Source of the DNA: Paludibacteraceae bacterium
GTDB taxonomy: Bacteria; Bacteroidota; Bacteroidia; Bacteroidales; Paludibacteraceae
Length of the DNA stretch: 64,000 nucleotides
NCBI GenBank assembly: GCA_017625155.1
Contig: JAGALP010000004.1
Coordinates: 62,001-126,000 of the forward strand
Reading direction: 5' to 3'
Under the pieces are notes generated by a model. That model saw only the letters and a program-made list of their open reading frames with translations, was not told the origin of the DNA and searched no databases. Shown piece by piece: positions 6,729 to 14,257 of the stretch; position 1 is the stretch's first letter, and every line of letters begins with the position of its first letter. The translations under genes and the position numbers were made by a program.

Positions 6729-7163
6729 ATGAAGCATAACATCCATAATCTATTGATTATTTTAACCATATCTTTTATTTTACTATTGCTAGGTACTGGA
6801 ATATATTTTACATTCCGAACACCTATTCGAATCTTTGAAATGCTAGGAATAACACAATATCAGATAGTTGTATTAGAATGTCAAAATCCATTTAATTATT
6901 TTATAGTATACTGTTCTTCTGATGCATTATGGTATATGTCATTACTTCTTTTGCAAACATGTTTTTTAGCAGGAAAGGGGTTATTAAATCGTTTATTGAT
7001 TATCATAGCGATTATTCTCCCTTTCCTATTAGAAATATTTCAATATTTTGAAATTATATCAGGTACTTTTGATTGGTACGATATATTAACATATTGTTTA
7101 ACTTTAATATTTTATTTATTATGTCTAAAAAAACTATTTTCACCATTGCATTACAAGTCGTAA
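6729..7163 (+). CDS. Small VanZ-like integral membrane protein
   Basis: 144 residues with four predicted membrane helices (about residues 8-30, 58-82, 84-106 and 113-135). The C-terminal half (ALWYMSLLLL, LLEIFQYFE, GTFDWYDILTYC) resembles small VanZ-like Bacteroidota proteins with the motif G-T-F-D-x-x-D-I/L-x-x-Y. Role unknown. ATG 6729 is chosen over a TTG two codons upstream. It starts 19 bases after the previous stop, and its 3' end overlaps the start of the defensin-like gene by 43 bases, so translation of the two is probably coupled. Confidence 0.65.
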   Translation: MKHNIHNLLIILTISFILLLLGTGIYFTFRTPIRIFEMLGITQYQIVVLECQNPFNYFIVYCSSDALWYMSLLLLQTCFLAGKGLLNRLLIIIAIILPFLLEIFQYFEIISGTFDWYDILTYCLTLIFYLLCLKKLFSPLHYKS

Positions 7164-7420
7164 TCATCGGTGCTTTTGTACTTATTGCAGCTGGTAGTGG
7201 TACAGACGGCTATGCCGCATCTACATATTCACGCCCCAGTTACTCTAGCTCCTCAAGTTCTAGTTCCTCACGTACTCTTAAAAGTATATGTGAAAGAGAT
7301 GGCTATAAGTATATTGGAAATTATGGAAGTTCTTCTGATAGTTGTCATAAAGCATGTCGAGAGTACGGGTACAAAAAGTCTTGTACTCCATCAGATTCTT
7401 CAAAGTGTTATTGTCTCTAA
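7121..7420 (+). CDS. Defensin-like CS-alpha-beta cysteine-rich exported peptide
   Basis: 99 residues. An N-terminal hydrophobic helix (residues ~5-24) serves as signal or membrane anchor. A serine-rich linker with nine consecutive serines (42-50) follows, then a 43-residue C-terminal module with six cysteines at 57, 75, 79, 88, 96 and 98: C-x17-C-x3-C-x8-C-x7-C-x-C. The CxxxC...CxC spacing is the signature of cysteine-stabilised alpha-beta peptides (defensins, scorpion toxins), with C1-C4, C2-C5 and C3-C6 disulfides expected. Bacterial members are rare. ATG 7121 is chosen because it opens the hydrophobic segment. A strong terminator follows. The neighbouring MauE-thioredoxin protein could oxidise it. 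Whether it is toxin, adhesin or signal is unknown. Confidence 0.7.
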   Translation: MSKKTIFTIALQVVIIGAFVLIAAGSGTDGYAASTYSRPSYSSSSSSSSSRTLKSICERDGYKYIGNYGSSSDSCHKACREYGYKKSCTPSDSSKCYCL

Positions 7421-7426
7421 CTATAA

Positions 7427-7470
7427 ATAACATAGGTGTGTTGCGACGCACCTATGTTATAAATTTTTTG
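7427..7470 (+). terminator. Rho-independent terminator after the defensin-like gene
   Basis: A perfect 12-bp inverted repeat (7427-7438 with 7449-7460), loop of 10, is followed by AAATTTTTTG. It lies 7 bases after the stop codon. The next gene starts at 7478, only 8 bases beyond the T-run, so it depends on readthrough or an unseen promoter. Confidence 0.85.
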
Positions 7471-7477
7471 TAAATTT

Positions 7478-8359
7478 ATGTTGAAAACTCAACGTATTTG
7501 TTCTATTATTGCTGGTTTAGTATTCCTATGGTCCAGTATTGGAAAGATTGGTAATGTCATCTATTTCCAACATATTATTGTGGAATATGGTTTATCATAT
7601 TTAAATATATTAGCACCATTTATCATTTTAGTAGAGATTCTAATAGGCGTATTATTGATATTTAACCTCAAAACAAAAATAGTAAGTATTTGTGCAACGT
7701 GCTTACTGCTTATTTTTACAGGTGCTTTTACTTATGCTTGGCTAGCGAATGGGATTACTGATTGTGGATGTTTTGGTAATTATATGCCTATGCCATCATC
7801 TCCTTTGGTTACCTATATCCGTAACATTGTACTTTTAGTGCTACTTGGCATTGTTTATTTTAGAGGTACTGATATTCAATCTGTGGAAAACTGGAAACGA
7901 ATTACTATTTATACGATTATGTTTGCAGCAACATTTGTTGCAGGTATGACATACAAACCATTTGCTTTTATAGAGCACAAACATCCTTTTGAACACCAAC
8001 CAATTAGCCAAACTGACCTTAAAGAATATAATCAACAGTTAGATAATTCATCATTGATTATGTTCTTTTCATATTCTTGTCCATATTGTATCAACTCAAT
8101 GGAGAATTTTAAAGCTTGGCAATCTACAGGAGCTGTTGAGAATACTTTAGCATATGTTATTGTGGATTCTACAAACATCAACACGGATTCATTGCGAATG
8201 GTCTTCACGCAACGCTATCCATCATTGGAGATTCATGAAGTAAACAAAAACAGTGTTGATTTTGTAGAAGCGTTTCCAACTTCCTTTGTAATTCGCAACG
8301 ATACAATTAAACATATCATTATTGGAGAGTTACCATCGCCCTATTTATTTGAGAATTAA
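7478..8359 (+). CDS. MauE/DoxX-type membrane domain fused to thioredoxin-like domain
   Basis: 293 residues. Four membrane helices fill residues ~8-130 and carry the MauE-family motif DCGCFG (95-100). A fifth helix (~141-158) leads to a periplasmic thioredoxin-like domain with the redox motif CPYC (201-204) and a cis-Pro-like segment FPTSFVI near the end. Such fusions pass electrons or disulfides across the inner membrane to extracytoplasmic cysteines. Its position directly after genes for small exported cysteine-containing proteins suggests it forms or isomerises their disulfides; that link is inferred from context. In Bacteroidales, MauE-type proteins are often found beside small secreted peptides. 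Confidence 0.85.
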   Translation: MLKTQRICSIIAGLVFLWSSIGKIGNVIYFQHIIVEYGLSYLNILAPFIILVEILIGVLLIFNLKTKIVSICATCLLLIFTGAFTYAWLANGITDCGCFGNYMPMPSSPLVTYIRNIVLLVLLGIVYFRGTDIQSVENWKRITIYTIMFAATFVAGMTYKPFAFIEHKHPFEHQPISQTDLKEYNQQLDNSSLIMFFSYSCPYCINSMENFKAWQSTGAVENTLAYVIVDSTNINTDSLRMVFTQRYPSLEIHEVNKNSVDFVEAFPTSFVIRNDTIKHIIIGELPSPYLFEN

Positions 8360-8434
8360 AATTTCCTAAATCCATAAAACTTAACCCTCGGCACAACCTT
8401 CGGCACACGAAATTTTTTTTCAAAAAAATACAAT

Positions 8435-8472
8435 CACGCGGGAAGCATAGTAAACACTACACTTCCCGCGTG
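8435..8472. terminator. Perfect 11-bp GC-rich inverted repeat
   Basis: CACGCGGGAAG (8435-8445) is perfectly complementary to 8462-8472 across a 16-base AT-rich loop. It is the most GC-rich element in an AT-rich spacer and is preceded by a T8 and an A7 run. It probably ends transcription of the redox gene, though no T-run follows the right arm directly. An operator is an alternative. Confidence 0.6.
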
Positions 8473-8553
8473 TTGTATATACTACAAGCATCTTATAAGA
8501 TAATTGTATTTATCATTTTTATTATAAAAGTAGTAATTTTATTTACTATTTTC

Positions 8554-8584
8554 TTGCGCATTTCAAATAAAAGTATTACCTTTG
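8554..8584 (+). promoter_or_regulatory. Promoter of the AAA ATPase gene
   Basis: TTG (8554-8556), 20 bases, TACCTTTG (8577-8584). Predicted transcription start is near 8591, leaving an 18-base leader before the ATG at 8609. Confidence 0.8.
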
Positions 8585-8608
8585 CAGCAAATTTAACAAA
8601 ATAATGCT

Positions 8609-9817
8609 ATGATTACTGCACAAGAGTATGCTCAATTGCGCACGCTGATGGAATATCGCATCAGCAAAACAAGTGTTGATTTCCACCGCTATTTGTATTA
8701 CACAATCAATTGGAATAACCGACTAATCGGCATTAAAGGTTGTAGAGGTGTCGGTAAAACGACACTATTATTGCAGCACATCAAAGAAACATTTGCAGAT
8801 CGTTCACAAGTGCTCTATGTTTCTCTTGATAACCTATGGTTCAAAGCGCACGATGTTGCAGAATTGGTACAATATCACTACACGCATGGAGGCATGTATG
8901 TCTTCTTTGATGAGATACAATGCTATCCTGATTGGCAGTTCCTACTAAAAAATATCTATGATAATTATCCCGACATGTACGTGGTCTATACGGGATCATC
9001 CATGTTGCAAATACATGCACACGAAGGAGACCTATCACGTCGAGTACGCTCGTACACACTCTATGGCATGTCTTTTCGTGAGTTTATGCAGTTGGAGGGG
9101 TGCGATGTCGGAAAAGCAGTAGCATTAGAGGAGTTATTAACCAATCATACCACCATTGCTACGAATATTTTTACAAAAGTGAAAGTACTTCCTCTTTTTG
9201 AGCGTTACCTCAAACATGGTTATTATCCATTCTATCAAGCAGAAGCTGATGGTTTTGGCGAACGCCTTCAAACAGTTATTAAACGAGTGATAGAAGAGGA
9301 TGTGCCAATGGTAGAAGATGTGGACTTTAGTACGTTACAAAAGGTACAAAAGATGCTAGTCGTACTAGCAGAACGTGTGCCACTACAGCCTAAAATGGCA
9401 GAATTATTCCGCGTATTAGATACCAATCGTAATACGGGGATGAAGATGCTTTATTTATTGGAGCGAGCATCTATGCTAGCTCTATATAGCAGCGAAATAC
9501 GCAGTCTGAAATCATTGATAAAACCAGATAAGATATATTTGGACAATACAAACTTGATGTATGCACTATCGCAACATGTAGATGAAGGAACGCTGCGTGA
9601 GACATTTTTCTATAATCAGTTGAAGGTGCTGCATGAAATACTTTTGCCTAAACAAGGGGATTTTTTGGTGGACAATCAATATCTCTTTGAGGTAGGTGGA
9701 GCAAGTAAGACATTTGAGCAAATAAAAGACCAACCAAATAGTTTTCTCGCTGTGGATGATGTAGAGATGGGAGTGGGCAATCGTATACCGCTTTGGATGT
9801 TTGGCTTGTTGTATTAA
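8609..9817 (+). CDS. AAA_14/DUF4143 family ATPase
   Basis: 402 residues. An N-terminal AAA_14 P-loop domain has Walker A GCRGVGKTT (residues ~44-52), Walker B MYVFFDEIQ (~94-102) and a sensor-like VVYTGSS. The C-terminal DUF4143 domain includes LKHGYYPFY and the terminal FEVGGASKTFEQI motif. These STAND-like ATPases are common, often multicopy and patchily distributed in Bacteroidota; their cellular role is not established. It is a single-gene unit with its own promoter and no partners. Both flanks contain TTCGGCACAA-type repeats (8389-8410 and 9832-9856, again at 9907), consistent with arrival as a discrete cassette. Confidence 0.9.
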   Translation: MITAQEYAQLRTLMEYRISKTSVDFHRYLYYTINWNNRLIGIKGCRGVGKTTLLLQHIKETFADRSQVLYVSLDNLWFKAHDVAELVQYHYTHGGMYVFFDEIQCYPDWQFLLKNIYDNYPDMYVVYTGSSMLQIHAHEGDLSRRVRSYTLYGMSFREFMQLEGCDVGKAVALEELLTNHTTIATNIFTKVKVLPLFERYLKHGYYPFYQAEADGFGERLQTVIKRVIEEDVPMVEDVDFSTLQKVQKMLVVLAERVPLQPKMAELFRVLDTNRNTGMKMLYLLERASMLALYSSEIRSLKSLIKPDKIYLDNTNLMYALSQHVDEGTLRETFFYNQLKVLHEILLPKQGDFLVDNQYLFEVGGASKTFEQIKDQPNSFLAVDDVEMGVGNRIPLWMFGLLY

Positions 9818-10131
9818 ATAGTATTTATTGGCAACCTTCAGCACAACTTTCGGCACAATCGTCTTATCTCGCTTAATGGGCTCAAACGATTAATCGCATT
9901 GCGATTTTTCGGCACAAAACTATCATAATGCCGAAGATACGGCATTACTATATTATATAGAGGCACACCGAAAAACGGAAAGGTAAAAACGGCAGACTGA
10001 AAGCCACCGAAAGCCCACAGATGTCCTATAGATGTGCTACAGTGGTCGCGAAGTGGTCACGTAGCCCGCAGTCAACTTGAGAGTGTTTATTCGCGAAATT
10101 GGATAAAAATACGATTTTCGCCATTTATCTC
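9818..10131. other. Non-coding spacer with small hairpins and CGGCACAA repeats
   Basis: No gene is seen. The stretch contains further CTTCGGCACAA-like motifs, a hairpin AATCGC-ATT-GCGATT followed by TTTC (9892-9910) that may end the ATPase transcript, and an 8-bp inverted repeat TAATGCCG/CGGCATTA (9926-9947). A CGAAGTGGTCACG-type tract near 10048-10070 resembles repeats near 50782-50815. Confidence 0.55.
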
Positions 10132-10162
10132 TTGTAGGTATCACAAAATTATTGTACCTTTG
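10132..10162 (+). promoter_or_regulatory. Promoter of the SDR gene and downstream PPTase
   Basis: TTG (10132-10134), 20 bases, TACCTTTG (10155-10162). The transcript would start near 10169 with a ~50-base leader. Confidence 0.8.
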
Positions 10163-10220
10163 CAGCGAAAAAGAACGAGTTAATGCTCGAATGTTCACAG
10201 TCTAAAGTCAAAGAAAATAT

Positions 10221-10988
10221 ATGTACGCACTAATCACGGGAGCTAGTTCGGGGTGTGGGTATGAATATGCCCGAATAATGGCACAGAAAGGATACAAACT
10301 ACTCATAGTCAGCAATGAAGAAGCAATACACGACAAAGCACTGCTTCTTCGCCAAGATTTTGGTGTGGAGGTGGTTTCGTTGGTTCGCAATTTGGGAGTA
10401 CAAGATGCTGCCAAAGAATTGTATGACTATTGCAAGGCAGCAAACATACAAATAGAAGTACTCATCAATAATGCAGGTGTATATCACGATTGCGATTTCT
10501 TGGCGGATTCTGAGGGATTTAACCAATTGATATTCAATCTTCATATGCATACACCCGCTATGTTGATGTACTATTTCGCTCAAGACATGGTGAAACGAGG
10601 CAAAGGATATATCCTCAATATGTGTTCCATCACTGCGGATATTGCCGTGCAACGTTTGAGCACCTATGGTGCAACCAAAGCATTTTTGAGCAACTTCACC
10701 CGTTCGGTGCATATCGAATTGAAGGAGAAGGGAGTATATGTGACCAACGTCACCCCAGGAGCTATCAACACGGGATTATATAATATCCGTCCGTGGTTGA
10801 CCAAGATGGGCTTGGTGTTGGGCTATATCGTGCAACCTGATTATTTGGCTCGTCGTGGCGTGAATGCCATGTTCCGTGGGCGTGCTAAGGTGACGGTGCC
10901 TGCGCTGTGGAATCATATCTTGCTTTTCTTGGTGGCACTGATACCTACATGTATGCTGCGCCTGATTCGTAAGTTAAGACTCTTCTAA
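10221..10988 (+). CDS. Short-chain dehydrogenase/reductase
   Basis: 255 residues with a classical SDR Rossmann fold: nucleotide motif TGASSGCG (6-13), NNAG (83-86), catalytic Ser136 (MCSIT) and Y149-x3-K153. The C-terminal ~35 residues are hydrophobic (LLFLVALIPTCML), suggesting membrane association, as in 3-ketoacyl or DltE-like SDRs. The substrate is unknown. It is followed 24 bases later by a phosphopantetheinyl transferase, which makes a lipid or acyl-carrier-linked substrate plausible. Confidence 0.9.
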   Translation: MYALITGASSGCGYEYARIMAQKGYKLLIVSNEEAIHDKALLLRQDFGVEVVSLVRNLGVQDAAKELYDYCKAANIQIEVLINNAGVYHDCDFLADSEGFNQLIFNLHMHTPAMLMYYFAQDMVKRGKGYILNMCSITADIAVQRLSTYGATKAFLSNFTRSVHIELKEKGVYVTNVTPGAINTGLYNIRPWLTKMGLVLGYIVQPDYLARRGVNAMFRGRAKVTVPALWNHILLFLVALIPTCMLRLIRKLRLF

Positions 10989-11012
10989 AATCGTAAATAG
11001 CTAAGCAGTCAA

Positions 11013-11594
11013 ATGATTTATCGCATCTTCGATGATATGGAGCAGTGCACGGCGGCGGAGGTGGCTCGTCTGCTGCCTCAGGTGTCCGACCAACGTCGAG
11101 CACAGGCGTTGCGCTATCAGCATGTGTTTGGGCAGTATTGTTGTTTGAAGTCGTATGAGATGCTATGTGAATTGCTGCGTGAGTGGGGTGGGGAAGATAG
11201 GTGTCCGATATTCACGTACAATGAATATGGTGCGCCTGCGATAGATGGAGGACCATATTTTTCGATTTCCCATTGCAAAGAGGGTATTGCGGTGGCTGTT
11301 GATAGTCAACCAATAGGCATTGATATAGAGTCTGTGCGCCCATTGAAGGAGGGTTTGATGCACAAGACGATGAATGCTTCTGAGCAAGCATCTATCCTAT
11401 CATCCGATGCTCCAGATTGGGCATTCACACGCTTGTGGACCAAGAAAGAGGCGGTACTAAAAATGCAAGCCACAGGTATCATCTCTGACTTGCATGAAGT
11501 GCTTTGTGCTGCACCAAACACCCGATTCACATCCTTTGACAATGCGAATCGTCGCTATGTGCTGACCATAGCCCAGTTGGCAGTTGACAGTTGA
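11013..11594 (+). CDS. 4'-phosphopantetheinyl transferase (Sfp/AcpT type)
   Basis: 193 residues. It carries the superfamily motifs FSISH (83-87), GIDIE (102-106, Mg-binding) and WTKKEAVLK (142-150). The enzyme transfers phosphopantetheine from CoA to a carrier-protein serine. The last residues LAVDS and the stop codon are encoded by a TTGACAGT-type intergenic repeat that begins inside the gene, so the native C-terminus has been replaced or extended by repeat sequence; a second unrelated gene (61310-62308) ends the same way with LAVDN. It probably forms an operon with the SDR. Confidence 0.9.
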   Translation: MIYRIFDDMEQCTAAEVARLLPQVSDQRRAQALRYQHVFGQYCCLKSYEMLCELLREWGGEDRCPIFTYNEYGAPAIDGGPYFSISHCKEGIAVAVDSQPIGIDIESVRPLKEGLMHKTMNASEQASILSSDAPDWAFTRLWTKKEAVLKMQATGIISDLHEVLCAAPNTRFTSFDNANRRYVLTIAQLAVDS

Positions 11595-11616
11595 CAGTTG
11601 ACAGTTGGCAGTTGAC
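11578..11616 (+). repeat. TTGACAGT tandem repeat forming the tail of the PPTase gene
   Basis: Four to five units of (T)TGACAGT/TTGGCAGT fill the space from inside the last codons of the PPTase gene up to the stop codon of the convergent gene at 11617. The same family is found at 26197-26235, 34893-34922, 48379-48409 and 61293-61325. Confidence 0.85.
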
Positions 11617-11973
11617 TTATTCTTCTTCTTCGTAGTATCCTTGCTCAATGCCGTATTGCAATTCGCCATCCATGATGAGTTGCAATTGTTCGCTGGTGAG
11701 TGGACGACCGAGTTCTTTGGTTTGCTCGATGAGGTAGTTCAGTTGTTCGGTCTCATCAATCTCTCCTTCGAGGTAGGTCACTTCATCGGTGTTATCCTCC
11801 TCTTGGAGTAGCCCTTGTGATACGAGGTAATCGTCCATCAAGTCCAATACCATCAGCACATCTGCTTGGGTTAAACCCTCGCGGTCAGCGGCAGGAATCA
11901 TATTCCAGATATACTCCAATTGTTGCTTTTCCTCAGCGTCCATAAGACTGAGCTCGATGTTAGAATTTGCCAT
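11617..11973 (-). CDS. Small acidic protein of unknown function
   Basis: 118 residues, strongly acidic, with a C-terminal YYEEEE. Predicted to be mostly helical (MDAEEKQQLEYIWNMIP, LTQADVLMVLDLMDDYLVSQG, LTSEQLQLIMDGELQYGIEQGY). No signal peptide and no recognised domain, but codon use and its own promoter support a real gene. It is divergent from cdsA, and their promoters occupy the same 34 bp, so expression of the two is probably mutually exclusive at the level of polymerase binding. Confidence 0.75.
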   Translation of the reverse strand: MANSNIELSLMDAEEKQQLEYIWNMIPAADREGLTQADVLMVLDLMDDYLVSQGLLQEEDNTDEVTYLEGEIDETEQLNYLIEQTKELGRPLTSEQLQLIMDGELQYGIEQGYYEEEE

Positions 11974-11999
11974 AATAATGATTGTTTTTTCAAAATTGT

Positions 12000-12030
12000 T
12001 TGCAAAGTTACAATTTTTTTGCTACCTTTG
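12000..12030 (+). promoter_or_regulatory. Promoter of cdsA, interdigitated with the divergent promoter
   Basis: TTG (12000-12002), 20 bases, TACCTTTG (12023-12030). The two TTTGCAAA palindromes formed at each end serve both directions. Confidence 0.85.
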
Positions 12031-12033
12031 CAA
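12003..12033 (-). promoter_or_regulatory. Promoter of the small acidic gene, interdigitated with the cdsA promoter
   Basis: Read on the minus strand: TTG (12033-12031), 20 bases, TAACTTTG (12010-12003). Its -33 box abuts the -7 box of the opposite promoter, and its -7 box abuts the opposite -33. Confidence 0.8.
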
Positions 12034-12060
12034 ATTATTTGACAAAAAATAGAAAAAGAT

Positions 12061-12924
12061 ATGAATAATTTTATTACTCGCACCCTGTCTGCAATCGTCT
12101 ATGCAGGAGTGGTAGTAGGTTCCATATTGGTTCAGCCAGCATGTTTTGGCGGTCATATGTTGCTGTTTGGTATTGTGTTTATGCTTGTCAGTACGTTGGC
12201 AGTGAGAGAGTTTCATCGCTTGGTGGGTGGTTCGGATGTCAAGATTCAGTCATATGCTATGATGGCTAATGCGCTTCTGTTCTGTACGCTGTATTTCTTT
12301 TTCTATGGTGATATGGTATGGCGGTGGCTGCTGTTTGCATACGTGGCAGTGCTGTTGCTGACTATGATAGTGCATCTCTTCCGCGAGAAGGTGAATGCGG
12401 TGGAGTCTTGGGGTAATCTGTGTGCAGGTCAATTGATGATTGCTTTGCCTTTTGCGCTGATGAGTGGGGTGGTGTTCCACCATAAATGGCTGATGTTAGC
12501 CCTGTTTATTTTGATATGGGTAAACGATAGTGGTGCGTATATAGTAGGCAGTTTGATGAGCAAACGCAAAGGTGGAAATCATAAGATGTTTCCACGTGTG
12601 AGCCCTGCCAAGTCGTGGGAGGGTTTGATAGGTGGATTCGTGTTTGATTTGATAGCGGGATATGTGTTCTTCCGTGTGGGTTGGACTGCTTCGCTTGGTT
12701 TGACGGCTTATCCATTGCTTGATAGCCTGCTGTTTGCGTTGGTAGTGGGTGTGTTTGGTACGTTGGGCGACTTGATGGAGAGCCTGATGAAGCGTACTGT
12801 CGGCGTGAAAGATTCGGGTAGGTTTATGCCTGGTCATGGCGGTGTGTTGGATAGATTTGATAGCTTGCTGTTGGCAGTGCCTGTGGTGTATTTCTTATTT
12901 GTTTATTTGCCAACGATTCTCTAA
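12061..12924 (+). CDS. cdsA: Phosphatidate cytidylyltransferase
   Basis: 287 residues, about eight membrane helices. The C-terminal signature is complete: SPAKSWEGLIGG, GDLMESLMKRTVGVKDSG and MPGHGGVLDRFD, with the Asp/Lys residues that bind metal and CTP. It makes CDP-diacylglycerol from phosphatidate and CTP at the inner membrane, the entry point to phospholipid synthesis. Six bases downstream lies an Lpx-type acyltransferase, so the two are co-transcribed from the promoter at 12000. Confidence 0.96.
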   Translation: MNNFITRTLSAIVYAGVVVGSILVQPACFGGHMLLFGIVFMLVSTLAVREFHRLVGGSDVKIQSYAMMANALLFCTLYFFFYGDMVWRWLLFAYVAVLLLTMIVHLFREKVNAVESWGNLCAGQLMIALPFALMSGVVFHHKWLMLALFILIWVNDSGAYIVGSLMSKRKGGNHKMFPRVSPAKSWEGLIGGFVFDLIAGYVFFRVGWTASLGLTAYPLLDSLLFALVVGVFGTLGDLMESLMKRTVGVKDSGRFMPGHGGVLDRFDSLLLAVPVVYFLFVYLPTIL

Positions 12925-12930
12925 ACAAAA

Positions 12931-13806
12931 ATGCTCTTTTTGATTCGTATATTTAGTCTTTTGCCATTGTCGTTGTTGTATATGATGGCTGACTACGTGA
13001 TTTATCCTTTGGTGCGTTATGTGGCGCGCTATCGACTGAAATTGGTGCGGAAGAATATCCGATTGTCCTTTCCTGAAAAGTCGGATGCTGAGCGTGAGGC
13101 GATAGTGGATGCGTTTTATCATCATTTTGCCGATATATTGGTGGAGATGATCTATGGTTATCGTGCGAGTGATGCGGAGATGCGCGAGCGGGTGGTGTTT
13201 GAGAATATGGAGTTGCTTGAGGACTTGGCGCGTCAGAAGCATGGTGTGATTGCCTATTTGGGCCATATGTGCAACTGGGAGTGGTTGGCAGATGTGGGTA
13301 AGCAGTTCGCTGATAAGTCGATAGTGGAGTATAATGTCTATCGCAGGCAGAAGAACAGCAATGCAGATCATGCTATGTTGGTATTGCGTAGCAAACGTGG
13401 TGGCGAGTGCGTGGAGAAGAATGTGCTGTTGCGTAGGTTGGTGCAGTTGCGCCATGCCGACCATCCGTTTGTGATAGGTTTGATAGCCGACCAAAAACCT
13501 TCACCCCGTAATGCGCATATATGGACTAGTTTCTTGCATCAGGATACGGCTTTTTTGGATGGTGGTGAGGTGCTATCTCGTAAGTTTGATTTAGGGGTGG
13601 TGTATGCGAATATCAGGTGTCCTGAGCGCGGTCATTATCGTATTCATTTCGAGGTGATTACTGATAGTCCACAGCAGATGGGTGATGGTGATATTACGTT
13701 GGCTTATGCACGCTTGTTAGAAGCCAATATCTGTCAGCAGCCAGCTCGTTGGCTTTGGTCGCATAATCGCTGGAAATGGGGTAAAAATGCAAATAGTGGT
13801 ATGTAA
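12931..13806 (+). CDS. Lipid A biosynthesis acyltransferase (LpxL/HtrB family)
   Basis: 291 residues: an N-terminal membrane anchor (residues ~3-25) and the acyltransferase core with the HX4E motif H112-MCNW-E117 (YLGHMCNWEW), IADQKPS and WLWSHNRWK at the C-terminus. The family adds secondary acyl chains to lipid A. Bacteroidales usually make penta-acylated lipid A with a single LpxL-like enzyme, so this is likely that enzyme, but the chain position cannot be deduced. Operon with cdsA. Confidence 0.92.
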   Translation: MLFLIRIFSLLPLSLLYMMADYVIYPLVRYVARYRLKLVRKNIRLSFPEKSDAEREAIVDAFYHHFADILVEMIYGYRASDAEMRERVVFENMELLEDLARQKHGVIAYLGHMCNWEWLADVGKQFADKSIVEYNVYRRQKNSNADHAMLVLRSKRGGECVEKNVLLRRLVQLRHADHPFVIGLIADQKPSPRNAHIWTSFLHQDTAFLDGGEVLSRKFDLGVVYANIRCPERGHYRIHFEVITDSPQQMGDGDITLAYARLLEANICQQPARWLWSHNRWKWGKNANSGM

Positions 13807-13808
13807 AT

Positions 13809-13839
13809 TTGGTCAATTGTGATTTTTTTTGTACCTTTG
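13809..13839 (+). promoter_or_regulatory. Promoter of the bactofilin operon
   Basis: TTG (13809-13811), 20 bases, TACCTTTG (13832-13839), 41 bases before the bactofilin start. Confidence 0.8.
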
Positions 13840-13879
13840 CGGGCGGAAAGAATAGAAAATAATTTTGAAAGAATAATAT

Positions 13880-14248
13880 ATGGCAACAAATCAACAAAAC
13901 ACAGGTGCATTGTACAATGCATTGACATCAGGAAGTAAGATAATAGGAACCGTGATAACGGATAGCGATATCCGTATTGATGGTACCATCGAAGGCGATG
14001 TAAAATGTTCTGGTAAGATGGTTATCGGTGAGCAAGGCTTGGTGAAAGGCACGGTAGAGTGTCAGAGTGCCGAAATCATGGGAACATTGGATGGCAAGAT
14101 CAATGTGAAATATACCCTTGCGCTTCGTGCTACTAGTCGTTTGAAAGGCGAAATTAATACCCAGACATTGATGGTAGAACCTAATGCTATCTTCAATGGT
14201 TCGTGTACGATGGGTAATGATAGCGAGAAAGTAAAAACGGAAAAATAA
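13880..14248 (+). CDS. Bactofilin (polymer-forming cytoskeletal protein)
   Basis: 122 residues. A central right-handed beta-helix shows the repeated hydrophobic/Gly rhythm of bactofilins (IIGTVITDSDIRIDGTIEGDV, VIGEQGLVKGTVE, AEIMGTLDGKI, SRLKGEINTQTLMVEP). Short flexible ends flank it (MATNQQNTGALYNAL; NDSEKVKTEK). Bactofilins polymerise without nucleotide and organise cell-wall or shape machinery at the inner membrane. It is followed 9 bases later by the DUF1015 gene. Confidence 0.93.
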   Translation: MATNQQNTGALYNALTSGSKIIGTVITDSDIRIDGTIEGDVKCSGKMVIGEQGLVKGTVECQSAEIMGTLDGKINVKYTLALRATSRLKGEINTQTLMVEPNAIFNGSCTMGNDSEKVKTEK

Positions 14249-14257
14249 TCTACAATC

